In this document: piece after piece, positions 11,674 through 23,829 of the stretch
Layout: the number at the start of each line of letters is the position of its first letter
How positions within the stretch are numbered: the first letter of the stretch is position 1
NCBI RefSeq assembly: GCF_040954645.1
Contig: NC_092805.1
Location: 73,207,186 to 73,271,185, forward strand
Reading direction: 5' to 3'
Source of the DNA: Diabrotica undecimpunctata
Lineage: Eukaryota; Arthropoda; Insecta; Coleoptera; Chrysomelidae
Length of the DNA: 64,000 nt
The notes under the pieces: model-generated
The model's input: only the letters and a program-made list of their open reading frames with translations
What the model was told of the DNA's origin: nothing
Database searches by the model: none
Position numbers and translations under genes: made by a program

Positions 11674-11677
<4 letters not shown>
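10272..11677 (-). repeat. Element C 5' LTR
   Basis: The longer LTR copy. It keeps the roughly 170 bp missing from 5985-7222 (about 10660-10850). Minus-strand transcription of element C would start in this repeat. It ends at CATAACA against the (TA)n tract at 11678. Confidence 0.85.
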
Positions 11678-11756
<79 letters not shown>

Positions 11757-11782
11757 ATAAAAAACCTATAACTGGTGAAACA

Positions 11783-11841
<59 letters not shown>
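11678..11841. repeat. Two (TA)n microsatellites with a short spacer
   Basis: Pure TA runs at about 11678-11753 and 11785-11841 are separated by a 30-bp spacer containing AACCTATAACTGGTGAAAC. The same spacer recurs at 22420 and 36675 in the other LTR of element A. The in-frame Tyr-Ile ORFs here are artefacts of the repeat. Confidence 0.95.
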
Positions 11842-11844
<3 letters not shown>

Positions 11845-12942
11845 CTGAAGCAAAAACCAACTGTCCTCCTAGGTGAAACAGTTGTCTGGAAGGATACTCC
11901 CGAATGGTTTCGGTGTCTCAGCGAAGTCCTCCTTGAGGTCCGAAATTAGCACGGAGCTGGTGCTAATTGGCTCAGTTCCGATGGTTACTGTCCTGCCCTA
12001 CCTCTAGGTGCAGGCTGGAGAAAAAATGAGGGTGGAGTAGACAATACCCCCTGGCTTGTCCCAATGACCCTGATTCTTATAGAGTTGAAGTGGTACTCTC
12101 CCTCGGATGTTCTGAGGGAAGTTTATAATTCCATGGGAGGTGGCTGAAAACAATTCCCCGTTACTTCTAGTCTCAACATTGATAAAAAGAAATCAAAGAA
12201 GAAGTGAGGAAAGTTTCTTTCAGCATAAGAAACCGGAGCAAAAAGATAATTATAGTAGATGAAAAAAACACATCCAATCGGATGTAGCGTGACCTTGCTT
12301 CACATAGAGTAAAAATATAATGGCCTTGAACAAAATACTATATTAAAATATGAAATAATGAATCTGAATAATAGGATATCGATAAAATACTCTAATGTTG
12401 ATTAAAATATCTGTGGAAATTGTAATAGATGTTAGAGATTTACGGAAAATTCAGAATTTTAATCAGATTCATGCCAGAATGATTGTAAGCGGCCATACTA
12501 TGCTTGAATTCGTGACCCAAGGTCATTCTGAATACCTTAAGGATGTGGGATGTGGGAACAAAAAGTTAGTTTTTATAATATAAAAAAAATAGTTACCAGA
12601 TAGCTACTCAATTCCGTGCTAGAAATTTCACTTCAGCCTCCCGAGTTTCCGAAAACACCGTCAATTAAATGGTTACGGTTATACTTAAAACATTTAACTT
12701 CTTGAAGTAATGGAAATTCTATGCATTAATTGGATTTTCTTTCGCTAACTACCACCTTTGTACCACTTCAAACTCTCGATCAAAAGTGAATTTTAATTCA
12801 CAGTTTGTTAACCAAGAGCCAGTTTCCACTCCCCCCTAATCTCCTGTCATCTCTCTGGTTTTCAATGGTACCAAATTAGATCAGAGTGACAACTTAAATT
12901 ATTAAAAATACACACTTAATGAGCAAATGAACACTTAAAGTT
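11842..12942 (-). repeat. Element A low-coordinate LTR, second part
   Basis: About 1.1 kb matches 36752-37845 with few differences, from TAGTTCTG(A/T)AGCAAAAACC to AACACTTAAAGTT. With 4618-5984 it makes up an LTR of about 2.3 kb. No coding feature is visible; the ORF at 12395-12583 is not conserved between the copies. Confidence 0.8.
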
Positions 12943-15455
12943 AGGCAACCCATACTACATCTCTGAAATTACTTTAATATAAATAGTAGTAAAAGTAACG
13001 ACTGTTACATTCCCCTACTAGTCGGGAAAAAAAAATTTTAATCAAATTTTTTTTTTGTTCCTAAAATTAAAAGTATCAATAACTAAGTGTACTGGCCTAA
13101 CATTCCACGTTGATCCGCAAGTTTACACAAAAAAAAAATAACCACGAACTAAAGATCACGGGAAAAAAAGAATGGTCATGGCGCCAGACACCACAAACTC
13201 AGATGACTCAAAGTCAAATCAAAATCTCAATCGACAATATGCTTAAAAGCCAAATATTAACTAAATATACCAACTAAATTCTTGCTGACAAATAAATGTC
13301 GAATTGGGCACTAAATCCAAAATTGAACTATCCATGGACATCAGATCTATAAGACTAAGTATATCCAAGGACGAACAACCAGGCAAATGTATAAGCCAAT
13401 TCAAACAATATCTCACCCGGAGATATACTAAACTAAGATCAAAGAAATCATAAACTAAATAGGTTAAGAATTGAACACTTAATCCAAAATTGAACTAACA
13501 ATGGACACCAGATTCATAGTAATATATCCAGAGAAGAACAATCAGGAAGATTTATGGAGCAATTCTCACCAAACCAAATAACACAAATAGTAATCTAAAT
13601 CGTAACCATACCAAAGTATATCAAAAACGTAATAATCAAAATAAATGTGAAATAGGACGCTTAATCCAAAGTCAGACTATCAATGGACACCAGATTCATA
13701 AAAGCATATCCAAAGAAGAACGACCAGGAAGATTTATGGACCCATTCACACCAATACTAAATCTCAAAACTAAATGAGGTCTACGTACACCCACATCTGG
13801 TGATACGAACCTACATAACCAAATAAACCAAATAAGTGAAAAATCAGACACTGAATCCAAAATCGGACTATCGATGGACACCAGATTTATAAATAGAGCA
13901 TATCCAAAGAAGAACGATCAGGAAAGGACCAATTCTCACTAATGCTAATAACTAAATTAGCTCTTACCCTCATCCGGTAATATGAGCCAATACCAACTAA
14001 GTAATTACAATAAAGCAAAATTTCCTAAAGTGTGAAGCAGCATTGTCACACTTATTCAGACTAAGTAATGTAATATGTAACTGAACTAAACCAAAGATAA
14101 AGATAAATACCTAAAGTCTAAAGTCTAAAATGGACTAAAGGAATTCAGAGGCTAAATAAATTTTGAGTGTGCTGGTATTCGCTAACTATAGCATGTGGCT
14201 ACAATAGATGTATGAGAATAACCAGACACCGATAAAATCCCAATAGAAATCCTAAGAAAATATAAGTGGTGGACTTTTCCTATAATACCATTACTAACGA
14301 TAGAAAAAAAATATGTCGAGAACAAGCAACCAATTTTGAACAAAACTGTAGATTTATAACAAGTTTTCGCAGCATGGAATTATCCGGGAATAGTCCAAAA
14401 TTTAAACAGCAATTTATGCCTAAGGAAAGAAGTGGGATTACACTAAGAGAACAACTCATTTGTCTAAACTCTTAAATAATGAAAATGACTAACTTGACAT
14501 GTGTAGGGATAGTTAAAGAAAAAAAACATAACCTGAAGTAAGATAACTAATATGAACTAATTAAACTTCCCTATCAAGTTGTGAAAAGGTAACTGGAATA
14601 TTTGGACAATCACACAAGAATGGTTAGGACATGTCACGAGCATTTCCTGACCAGAAATATTATGAGGCATAAACATCTGCCTACTCTGCAATAAACACAT
14701 ATAGTACGAACCTAATTGAGCAGCAGTGATCAGTTGCTGAGCAACAATCTCGAACCCACGTATTCACTAAAGCTGAGTATTGACAGATTCATTGACAGAA
14801 AATTCAGAAGAATAAATAAGAAGAAATAAGAAGGACACCGGTCATCCTTACCTACTTCAAAATTCCAAACTAATTCCAGAACCATCCTGTATATGGAATC
14901 AGGACATAAATTATTGTAGAGTATTTAAGATTTTCGTGACAAGTGAGAATAAAGCAGACCAAAGATAAAAAAAAATCACAACATCTTTCCAAATTGGCAC
15001 ATATTGAACAAATATATCAAAACAAATACTAAGGAATCATATATCAAAAATATAACACACAATATATGATCCAGTAGTGTAACAACATAGTTCCATAGTT
15101 CCTTATCAGTAATAGGATTAACTATAAGTATAAATCTAAATATGTAAATATATACTAAACAACCCTCGTATCATAAGAGGTTAAAAGGAGTAATTCTCCT
15201 GGGAAAATTAGTACTTAAGAATATTAATTCATTATAAAGTGCATCATTTATAATACAAAAAAAAAATGGATAAGTCATACATACTAATTATCTAATAAGT
15301 TATAGAAGTCATTAACCAATGCCAAAAGATACAAAAAATAGCGGTGTACCTACGTTATCTGGTGATTAAGAAAATCTTAGACTAAAATGCAAAATATAAT
15401 AAAAATAAGCTAAAGACAAACAGAGAAAGAGATTAGCTTAAACGAAAGTGTTAAG
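12943..15455 (-). repeat. Element A long non-coding 3' region with diverged tandem repeats
   Basis: About 2.5 kb between the end of pol and the 3' LTR has no coding potential on either strand. Four diverged repeats begin with AATCCAAA near 13314, 13481, 13663 and 13855 (periods about 167, 182 and 192 bp). Each contains a variant of ATGGACACCAGAT and then GAAGAACGACCAGGAAG. The related element D also has tandem repeats in its 3' region, but of a different sequence. Confidence 0.7.
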
Positions 15456-15716
15456 TTAGTCTTCTTCTGAGGATGAAGAACGCACCTCGTCGATGGTGTT
15501 ATCAGGCAGTAAATCCTTTACATGAAATTGACCAATTCGTTTGTTGGTCGAATTGTCCCTTAATTCATATACTAAAGGAGATATTACCCTTACAACCGTA
15601 CACGGAATGTATTTCTGGCAAAATTTTGCCGAAATAGCATCACCTTTACTTGATTTTACAAAGTTTCTCTTTAAAACTCTATCGCCAACAAAGAATCGCA
15701 AATCTCTCTTCCTCAA
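15456..15716 (-). pseudogene. Element A pol C-terminal tail
   Basis: 86 residues with the SH3-like end of a gypsy integrase (FFVGDRVLKRNF, CTVVRVISPLVYELRD, GQFHVKDLLPD) and an acidic SSSSEED terminus. In-frame sequence extends upstream to about 15780 (LRNKSQYNLRKRDLRFF). It is out of frame with the main pol ORF because a deletion or frameshift near 15775-15800 removed part of the integrase. Element D keeps the missing stretch at about 42545-42685. Confidence 0.75.
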
Positions 15717-15768
15717 ATTGTATTGACTTTTGTTCCGGAGGTAAGAAGTTTTTAACTTCTTCCTGATA

Positions 15769-18700
15769 TCAGAAAAAATTGGAGGTAGAGTCGAGTTGAG
15801 CTATGGAGTGAATATATTGATCCCAAGCTCTGTGATCTGGGAAAGTGTATGATCTCAAGGCTGTGACAATACTTCGATTCACTCTCTCAGTATGGTTTGC
15901 TTGCGGATGGTACGCAGCATTATAAAAGATCTGCTGAACCTTGTATTTGGTTAAAAGGTCTTTAAAAGCCTTAGACACGAACTGTGGACCATTGTCACAG
16001 GAAACAATTTGGGGAACACCAAACAACAAAAAGACTTGTTCCTCCAAATATTCCACGATTGCTGGAGTTGTGGCCTGACGAAGAGGAAAAACTAAAGGAA
16101 ATTTAGTGAAATAATCCACAACTACTAAACAATAGGTATTTCCTTTGTAGCTACGAGGATATGGTCCAATGAGATCCAACGAGATCATTTGCCAAGGAAA
16201 ATCAATGTTCCTGAAGGAACCCATGAGTCCAGCTTGTGGTAAATTACTTGGTTTACAAATAGCACAAACCATGCACTTAGCAATATGCTTTTTTACAGAT
16301 TTGCGCAAGCCGGGCCAATAATATAACTCTGCAATACGGTGATACGTTTTATAAAAGCCAAAATGACCAGCAGTAACCTCATCGTGAAACATATGCAAAA
16401 TGTTTTCCCGATTTGGCGTAGGTATGACTATTTTCCAGTCGGACATATTAGATAATGTCTCTACCGGACCTAAAATGTGTTTGTACAGCACATTGTTCTC
16501 TACCTTAAAATCAGGATACTTTTGTGGGTCTTGAGTAACCCTATCAATCATATTCTGATACCACGCGTCAGGAGTTAAAGAGGACAGATCTAAAACGTTA
16601 ATGTCATGGACACGGGAAAGAGCATCTGTAACTACTACCCCGTTTGCCTTTCTATGGATAATCTTATAGGAATAGGCAGCCAGTTTACAGATCCATCGGG
16701 AAAGTCTCTGTGAAGGGTTTTTCATGCTATGAAGCCATACTAAAGAACTGTGGTCTGTAATGATAGTGAAATTACGACCTTCCAAATAATAACGAAATGC
16801 TTCTAACCCATGGATAATAGCTAAGAGTTCTTTCTCCGTAGTGGAATAGTTCTTCTGTGCCTTATTCAACTTCTTGCTCGTATAAGCGATGGGGTGTTCA
16901 GAGCCATCTATCAACTGAAATAACACGCCACCAGAAGCAGTGTTAGAGCAATCAGTCATTAAATAAAAATGCTCATTAAAATTAGATGACATCATGACTG
17001 GAGCGCTCGTTAAAGCATCTTTAACGCGCCTAAAAGCTTCATCTGCCTCAGGAGTCCAAGTAATAGTTTGTCCCTTTTTCCTGTTCAGAAGATCAGTAAG
17101 AGGTGACAACAAGGTAGAGTAAGATGGTACAAACCGACGATAATAACCACACATTCCCAATATCCTACGGACTTGGGTTGTGGTCTTAGGTATAGGAAAA
17201 TTCTTAATGGCAACAATTTTATCAGGATCGGTCCTTAGACCCTGATTATCAACAACATAACCCAAAAACTTAAGACTAGGACGGCAAAACTGACACTTAT
17301 CTAAATTAATCGTTAGATTAGCTTCCTTAAGGCGTAAAAACAACTTATCTAAAATTTCCATATGAAGGGAAAAATCAGGAGTAACAACTAAAATATCATC
17401 CAGATAATAGAAAACAGAGGGCTCTAACTGAGGACCAATGACTAAATCCATCAGACGACACATTGTCTGGGGAGCAGAAACAAGACCAAAAGGTATAGTG
17501 ACAAATTGAAATAGCCCTTTGCCACTGACGGCAAAAGCAGTATACTTCTTGCTCTTTTCACTCAATGGGATCTGTAAGAAGGCCTTAGACAAATCAATAG
17601 AAGAGATGTATTTGGCATTCTGAAGTTTGCTCAAAATCACATCTATTCTGGGGATAGAATAAGCATCCCGGTTAGTGGTAATACTGTTCAATTTCCGATC
17701 ATCAAAGCAGATCCTAAAGGATCCATCCTTCTTTTTCGTTAACCATAGAGGGCTACAGTAAGACGAGGTAGAAGGTTCTATGATGTTTAACGAGAGCATC
17801 GAATCGACTTCTGTTTCTAAATCAGCCTGCCATGCTTGAGGTATGGGATACTGATAAAGTCTAAAAGGAGTGAGATTTCCCACCTCAATAGTGTGAGATA
17901 TTAAAGACGTACGACCTAGTTTGTCTTTGGAAGAAAGAGTAGTAAATTTAGAGATCATGTTCTCTAATTGCCTTTGTTCAGAACTAGATAGACTAGAAAA
18001 ATCATGAATAGCACTCAGAGTAGCTAAATTAAATTCAGAAATTAAAAACGAAAAATCAGAACAACTTAACGTGCTATTGAAAGCATTGAAAAAGTCCATG
18101 CCTAAAATTATAGAATTCTGTAAAGAAGGAATAACATAAAATGTGATTTCTCTACATATATTTGCAACAGTGATTTCAGTTTGAAGTTTGCCTGTAATAG
18201 ACTGAACTGTACCATCTGCAGTAGATACCTGCAAAGATGAAATGGGCATAATGGAAGAAGTTGCATTTTTCAATAGATGTAACGAATGTGCACCTATCAA
18301 TGAAATATTAGAGCCACTATCTAACAACGCTAAGCATGCTTGTCCTAAAATCTTAATGTGTAAATAAGGCCTATTATAATTAACCTTCCTAACTAGTAAA
18401 GAATTTAAATCTAAATCTAAAGTATTTGATTGGTTATAAATATTATATGGTACAACCATAGACATATCATCATCATCAACAAACCTAGAAGTTGATACTG
18501 ATAATGGAACTATTTCACTACTGTAATCATTAGAATTGTGTTTAACGCTACTGGGTAAAGAAGAATTGGTAGTTGACCATCTGTGATCACTTAAAACAGG
18601 CGGATTCAACGTTTCATGATTAGTAGTTAATTTCGGGACTGATTTTGGGTTTGGGTTGCTGGATGTGCTTGGACCAGCGGTCTCGTTTGAAGTTTGGGTT

Positions 18701-19386
18701 TGATTCCCTGATTGTATGGTGGACGGAGAAACGCTCAGGGGACGGACCTCCGACAATTCGTTTCCCGAACACTTAAAACAATTTCTCTTGAGAGTGTTTT
18801 CCCTACCACAACCATGGCAGAAAATACGAGTGCGAGGGATCGAACATTCAACAAACGAATGACCAGACTGACGACAATTCCAGCAGACGATAGAACTTAC
18901 AACTGACACATTACGTTCAGGGCCCTTATTTTGCCAAGAACGATGACTAAAAGAGTTTGGCTGAGAAGAAAAATTAGAAGAAGGTCGAGATGTGGATGAA
19001 GACTGAGAGGACCAGGATAACGTTTCCTCTAAACGTTTACACTTTACAGTAAGGTCATCAATAGTTTGGATATCCATAAGAGCTAGCTGTTGATGATAAA
19101 AAGGTAACAGACATTTAAGAATAATTTTTATCTTAGCAGAATCTGATAAAGAAGTCTCCAAACGGCTACACATGCCCAAAATAGTGTTAATGAACATGGT
19201 GACAGATTCTCCAGGTTTCTGCTTATGGTTTTTGATTTGGTCCAATAGATCATCCTGGAATGAGTAAGGAAGAAAATCTGACTTCAACTTGTGTACCAGA
19301 TCAGACCAACAAGAAAAACTACCTCCATTATTTATGAACCATGTAAAAGCTGTACCGGTGAACAGTTCAGCAGAAGCAGCAAACAA
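15769..19386 (-). CDS. Element A gag-pol polyprotein (Ty3/gypsy), main ORF
   Basis: 1205 residues with gag and pol in one frame. In order: end of capsid; a CCHC zinc knuckle (C168-x2-C-x4-H-x4-C181); a second Cys cluster; aspartic protease LLDSGSN; reverse transcriptase with YYLDDIL; RNase H (TDCSNTASGG, TEKELLAII, TDHSSL); and an integrase HHCC finger (GHFGFYKTYHRIAE to CMVCAIC). The integrase core has its two Asp (ISLDLIG, SCDNGPQF) and Glu (HTERVNRS). It ends prematurely after HSIAQ, so the integrase C-terminus is out of frame at 15456-15716. It would copy and integrate the element's RNA in cytoplasmic particles. The frame continues upstream through a single TGA into 19983. Confidence 0.9.
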   Translation of the reverse strand: MFAASAELFTGTAFTWFINNGGSFSCWSDLVHKLKSDFLPYSFQDDLLDQIKNHKQKPGESVTMFINTILGMCSRLETSLSDSAKIKIILKCLLPFYHQQLALMDIQTIDDLTVKCKRLEETLSWSSQSSSTSRPSSNFSSQPNSFSHRSWQNKGPERNVSVVSSIVCWNCRQSGHSFVECSIPRTRIFCHGCGRENTLKRNCFKCSGNELSEVRPLSVSPSTIQSGNQTQTSNETAGPSTSSNPNPKSVPKLTTNHETLNPPVLSDHRWSTTNSSLPSSVKHNSNDYSSEIVPLSVSTSRFVDDDDMSMVVPYNIYNQSNTLDLDLNSLLVRKVNYNRPYLHIKILGQACLALLDSGSNISLIGAHSLHLLKNATSSIMPISSLQVSTADGTVQSITGKLQTEITVANICREITFYVIPSLQNSIILGMDFFNAFNSTLSCSDFSFLISEFNLATLSAIHDFSSLSSSEQRQLENMISKFTTLSSKDKLGRTSLISHTIEVGNLTPFRLYQYPIPQAWQADLETEVDSMLSLNIIEPSTSSYCSPLWLTKKKDGSFRICFDDRKLNSITTNRDAYSIPRIDVILSKLQNAKYISSIDLSKAFLQIPLSEKSKKYTAFAVSGKGLFQFVTIPFGLVSAPQTMCRLMDLVIGPQLEPSVFYYLDDILVVTPDFSLHMEILDKLFLRLKEANLTINLDKCQFCRPSLKFLGYVVDNQGLRTDPDKIVAIKNFPIPKTTTQVRRILGMCGYYRRFVPSYSTLLSPLTDLLNRKKGQTITWTPEADEAFRRVKDALTSAPVMMSSNFNEHFYLMTDCSNTASGGVLFQLIDGSEHPIAYTSKKLNKAQKNYSTTEKELLAIIHGLEAFRYYLEGRNFTIITDHSSLVWLHSMKNPSQRLSRWICKLAAYSYKIIHRKANGVVVTDALSRVHDINVLDLSSLTPDAWYQNMIDRVTQDPQKYPDFKVENNVLYKHILGPVETLSNMSDWKIVIPTPNRENILHMFHDEVTAGHFGFYKTYHRIAELYYWPGLRKSVKKHIAKCMVCAICKPSNLPQAGLMGSFRNIDFPWQMISLDLIGPYPRSYKGNTYCLVVVDYFTKFPLVFPLRQATTPAIVEYLEEQVFLLFGVPQIVSCDNGPQFVSKAFKDLLTKYKVQQIFYNAAYHPQANHTERVNRSIVTALRSYTFPDHRAWDQYIHSIAQLDSTSNFF

Positions 19387-19419
19387 ATCCTCTTCAGAGA
19401 TACCTCTAGAAACACGAAG

Positions 19420-19983
19420 TCATTCAACCCTTTCTATAAATGACATCACATCAGTGTGCTGTTTTTCACCAGAAAATGAAACACCCCATTTGTGTACTTG
19501 CACAGGTTTGGAGTATGCGAAGCTAGGAAATACATTGACTGGAGCATTAGGAGTAGATGTAACAATGTAATTAACTCTAGAATCAAGTTCACCCTCCAAT
19601 GTAAGTATTCTCAGAGATACAGTCTTTTTAAAAGATTCCTGCTCTTCAGTAGTGCAATGTAACAAATGTAAGCGGCCAGAAATGTGAGCTAAACGAGAAG
19701 TTAGTCGCGCATACAAGTTATCTTGTACAGTTCCCCTGAAATCTCCTATTCTCGTCGACAAATCATCTAAGGTTTCGGATATTCCTTTCTGTTGGTCATC
19801 GAAAGGGATGTGTGTAGCAGAAATCTGAGTAAAACTCCTATTGTCCTGTTTCTGCTTTAAATCTCTACGCAAAAGCTTGCGTTTGTCTTCAACCTTTGCC
19901 GACTCTGCAGGCGTTATACCCCTAACATTCAATTCGTAATCCAATTCGTTTACCAAAAGATGCTCAACTTTGAAAGCACACAT
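19420..19983 (-). CDS. Element A gag N-terminal part
   Basis: 187 residues in the same frame as the ORF at 15769-19386, ended by TGA at 19420-19422. Eleven codons later the second ORF's first Met follows. In element D the corresponding codon is TGT, so the TGA here is most simply a nonsense mutation. Readthrough cannot be excluded, because the rest of gag-pol is otherwise open up to the integrase tail. Visible features are an N-terminal helix-rich segment (DLKQKQD), LAHISGRLHLL and the SKPVQVHKWGVSFSG capsid stretch. Confidence 0.8.
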   Translation of the reverse strand: MCAFKVEHLLVNELDYELNVRGITPAESAKVEDKRKLLRRDLKQKQDNRSFTQISATHIPFDDQQKGISETLDDLSTRIGDFRGTVQDNLYARLTSRLAHISGRLHLLHCTTEEQESFKKTVSLRILTLEGELDSRVNYIVTSTPNAPVNVFPSFAYSKPVQVHKWGVSFSGEKQHTDVMSFIERVE

Positions 19984-20635
19984 GATGAGAGGAAAAATAT
20001 GGACAAAGTGATACCAAGATCAGAAATATGAAATATTAATCATTAATTATACCTAAGTTGTAAAAAAAATGTGGACAAATTATTAGCAACACACCACCAA
20101 GATCAAAATATCCAGCAAAAATAATATATATATAATCAAATAAATACCTTAGTTATCTTATTAAAATACTCAAAATAATTTCTAGTTATATGTAAATTAT
20201 AACTATTCTAAACCAAATATTAATATATATGCAACAATTAATAGTACCTATAAGTATAATTCTGTTGGCTGTAGGAATAAAAGTTTATATAATATACGAT
20301 ATAAGTATGTGTAGGTAAGTAAGTAAATATAAGTTCTCAATAAAAATACAAAATTCAACCTAGAATGTAAGTTGTACTACTATAACCTATCACTGAGGTC
20401 TCAAAATATTAATAACTAATAAATCTAATAAATAAAACTAATAAATCAATACAGCAGTATAAGTATACCTGTTTAGTATTAATAAAAAATTTAAAGATAG
20501 AATAAATCAGAAATAATATGAGTAAAAAAAGAAAAAGCAAAAATACAAAAACTCAAGTAAGAAAAAAAAGAAATCAGCTAAAAGTTACTGTCTTAAAACC
20601 AAAAACTTAGAAAAGGCACCGCGTTGGGACGCCGA
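19984..20635 (-). other. Element A leader and primer binding region
   Basis: About 650 bp of AT-rich untranslated DNA between the 5' LTR and gag. Immediately inside the LTR (minus strand) lies TCGGCGTCCCAACGCGG, which resembles the TGGCG-type primer sites of insect gypsy elements with its second base changed. No ORF is present. Confidence 0.5.
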
Positions 20636-22404
<1,769 letters not shown>

Positions 22405-22442
22405 TATATGTTATAAAACAAAAACCTATAACTGGTGAAACA

Positions 22443-22476
<34 letters not shown>
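22405..22476 (-). repeat. Element A 5' LTR, middle part with (TA)n
   Basis: Contains TGTTATAAAA and AACCTATAACTGGTGAAAC followed by a TA run, as at 11752-11841. It is interrupted at 22476 by the 14-kb block. Confidence 0.7.
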
Positions 22477-22478
<2 letters not shown>

Positions 22479-22518
22479 ACGGCATAAAGTGGACTCCGCC
22501 CATGTTAAAATTCAGGTT

Positions 22519-22566
22519 CAAGTGAGCTCCGTGGTCAAGTCGACACCGATATACGGAGCTCACTTG
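22519..22566. repeat. 14-bp perfect inverted repeat near the block's left end
   Basis: CAAGTGAGCTCCGT at 22519-22532 and its exact reverse complement at 22553-22566, with a 20-bp loop. Both arms are copies of the subterminal GTG(A/G)(A/G)CTCCG motif. Confidence 0.85.
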
Positions 22567-23829
22567 ACCATTCCATAATATTGGCTTTGTCGATTCGTCA
22601 ACATGTATAGTTTCATAATTTTTAAAAATTTTGTGGAGCCCTTAAGTACTCCTGTATCATGAATGTATATTGCTTAGTTCACGTGTATATCTTATAGGGG
22701 TCGTTCAGATCTTTTTCATTGTATATTGGAACCATAGGTATATCGGTTTAAGTAAGCTCTGATAGTTTGGCAACTCTGCCATTAAGCTGTATACTTCTCG
22801 CGTATAGTCTGAACGGTTTATATGGACTCCTTATTTTTGTTATCATTCAAACGCATTACATTGTGTAACAGATATGAATACTATTAACTACCTGTTTTTG
22901 GTAGGTACGTGCTTTTCTAAAAATAGCTTTATAGATACAAGAGGATTTTGTTACCAAATTGGATTTTTTTCACATGCGGAAATTTCCTAATGTATTTTGT
23001 TAACGTGAGTATGTCTTCATACGTTTTATTTAAGAATTCGATAGATAAGAACTTCTTTTATTTTATCCATTGTTTTATGATATCTTTTATACAGATTTTT
23101 TATTATTTTATTTCTTGTTTTATCTGTGTACTACAGATAGTAGTGCACAAAAAAAAGAAGAATGCTTAATTTATCTAACAACAATTATACCACTTCACCC
23201 ATATTACATACTTACACCCATATTACATACTGAATGTTTTATCTCCTATTTAGGGGTAATATGTAGTCAATATAAGTGTAGTTAGTGTCAAATTTGCAAT
23301 GATCAATATAAGTAATAGCTTACTGACTGTACTTTACATGTTTAGTTCAAATAAATAAACCTTGTCCCTTCAGAAAAGAGCGATTGGAATGGCAAAGTCA
23401 ACTAAGAAATTGTAATGAATCTTGTATCACCCCAGATTCACACAGGTTAACCGGTGTTTGAAGGCAAGAGTCCTCATTGCAGATTTAAGGAAGATAACTA
23501 CCATAAGGAAGTTCCTTTCGAGAGTTCAGATGGCGAGAAGCAGCTTATTTTTTTTTGTATGTCTTGCAGATGTGTTGGTCTAGCTAGTTATTCCTCGATT
23601 CTAGTCATAAAATGGGTTGTTATTCGTGGAGTGGATGTTACGAATCTAGACTTTGTTTCTTTCGTTCTCTAGCTACTTATCTTCGGATATTATGTGGATT
23701 GATAACTACGATATTGTAGAGCTTATGTATGGATGTGAGTCTTAATATCCGCTGAATTTGGCTGACTAATTTATAGCTAAATCTACGTGTTAAGTATGTA
23801 TTAATATCACCCATACAAGCAAGGTATAT

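Larger units (their letters stand above)
5985..11677 (-). mobile_element. Element C: LTR retrotransposon with gag-pro but no pol core
   Basis: Two long direct repeats (5985-7222 and 10272-11677) bound about 3.05 kb of internal DNA. On the minus strand the LTR begins TGTTATGATATG. The internal side of the 5' LTR has a primer-site-like TGGCTTCCAAAACGTGGGG, and the 3' LTR is preceded by a purine-rich AATGGCGGGGATT. The interior holds a gag/protease ORF and only the first residues of pol. RT, RNase H and integrase are missing, so movement would need enzymes from a relative. It sits inside a (TA)n tract of element A's LTR, which hides the target duplication. Confidence 0.85.

Noticed and set aside
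11612..11860. Tyr-Ile repeat ORFs on both strands (also near 21571 and 36406)
   Set aside because: Produced entirely by (TA)n microsatellites.
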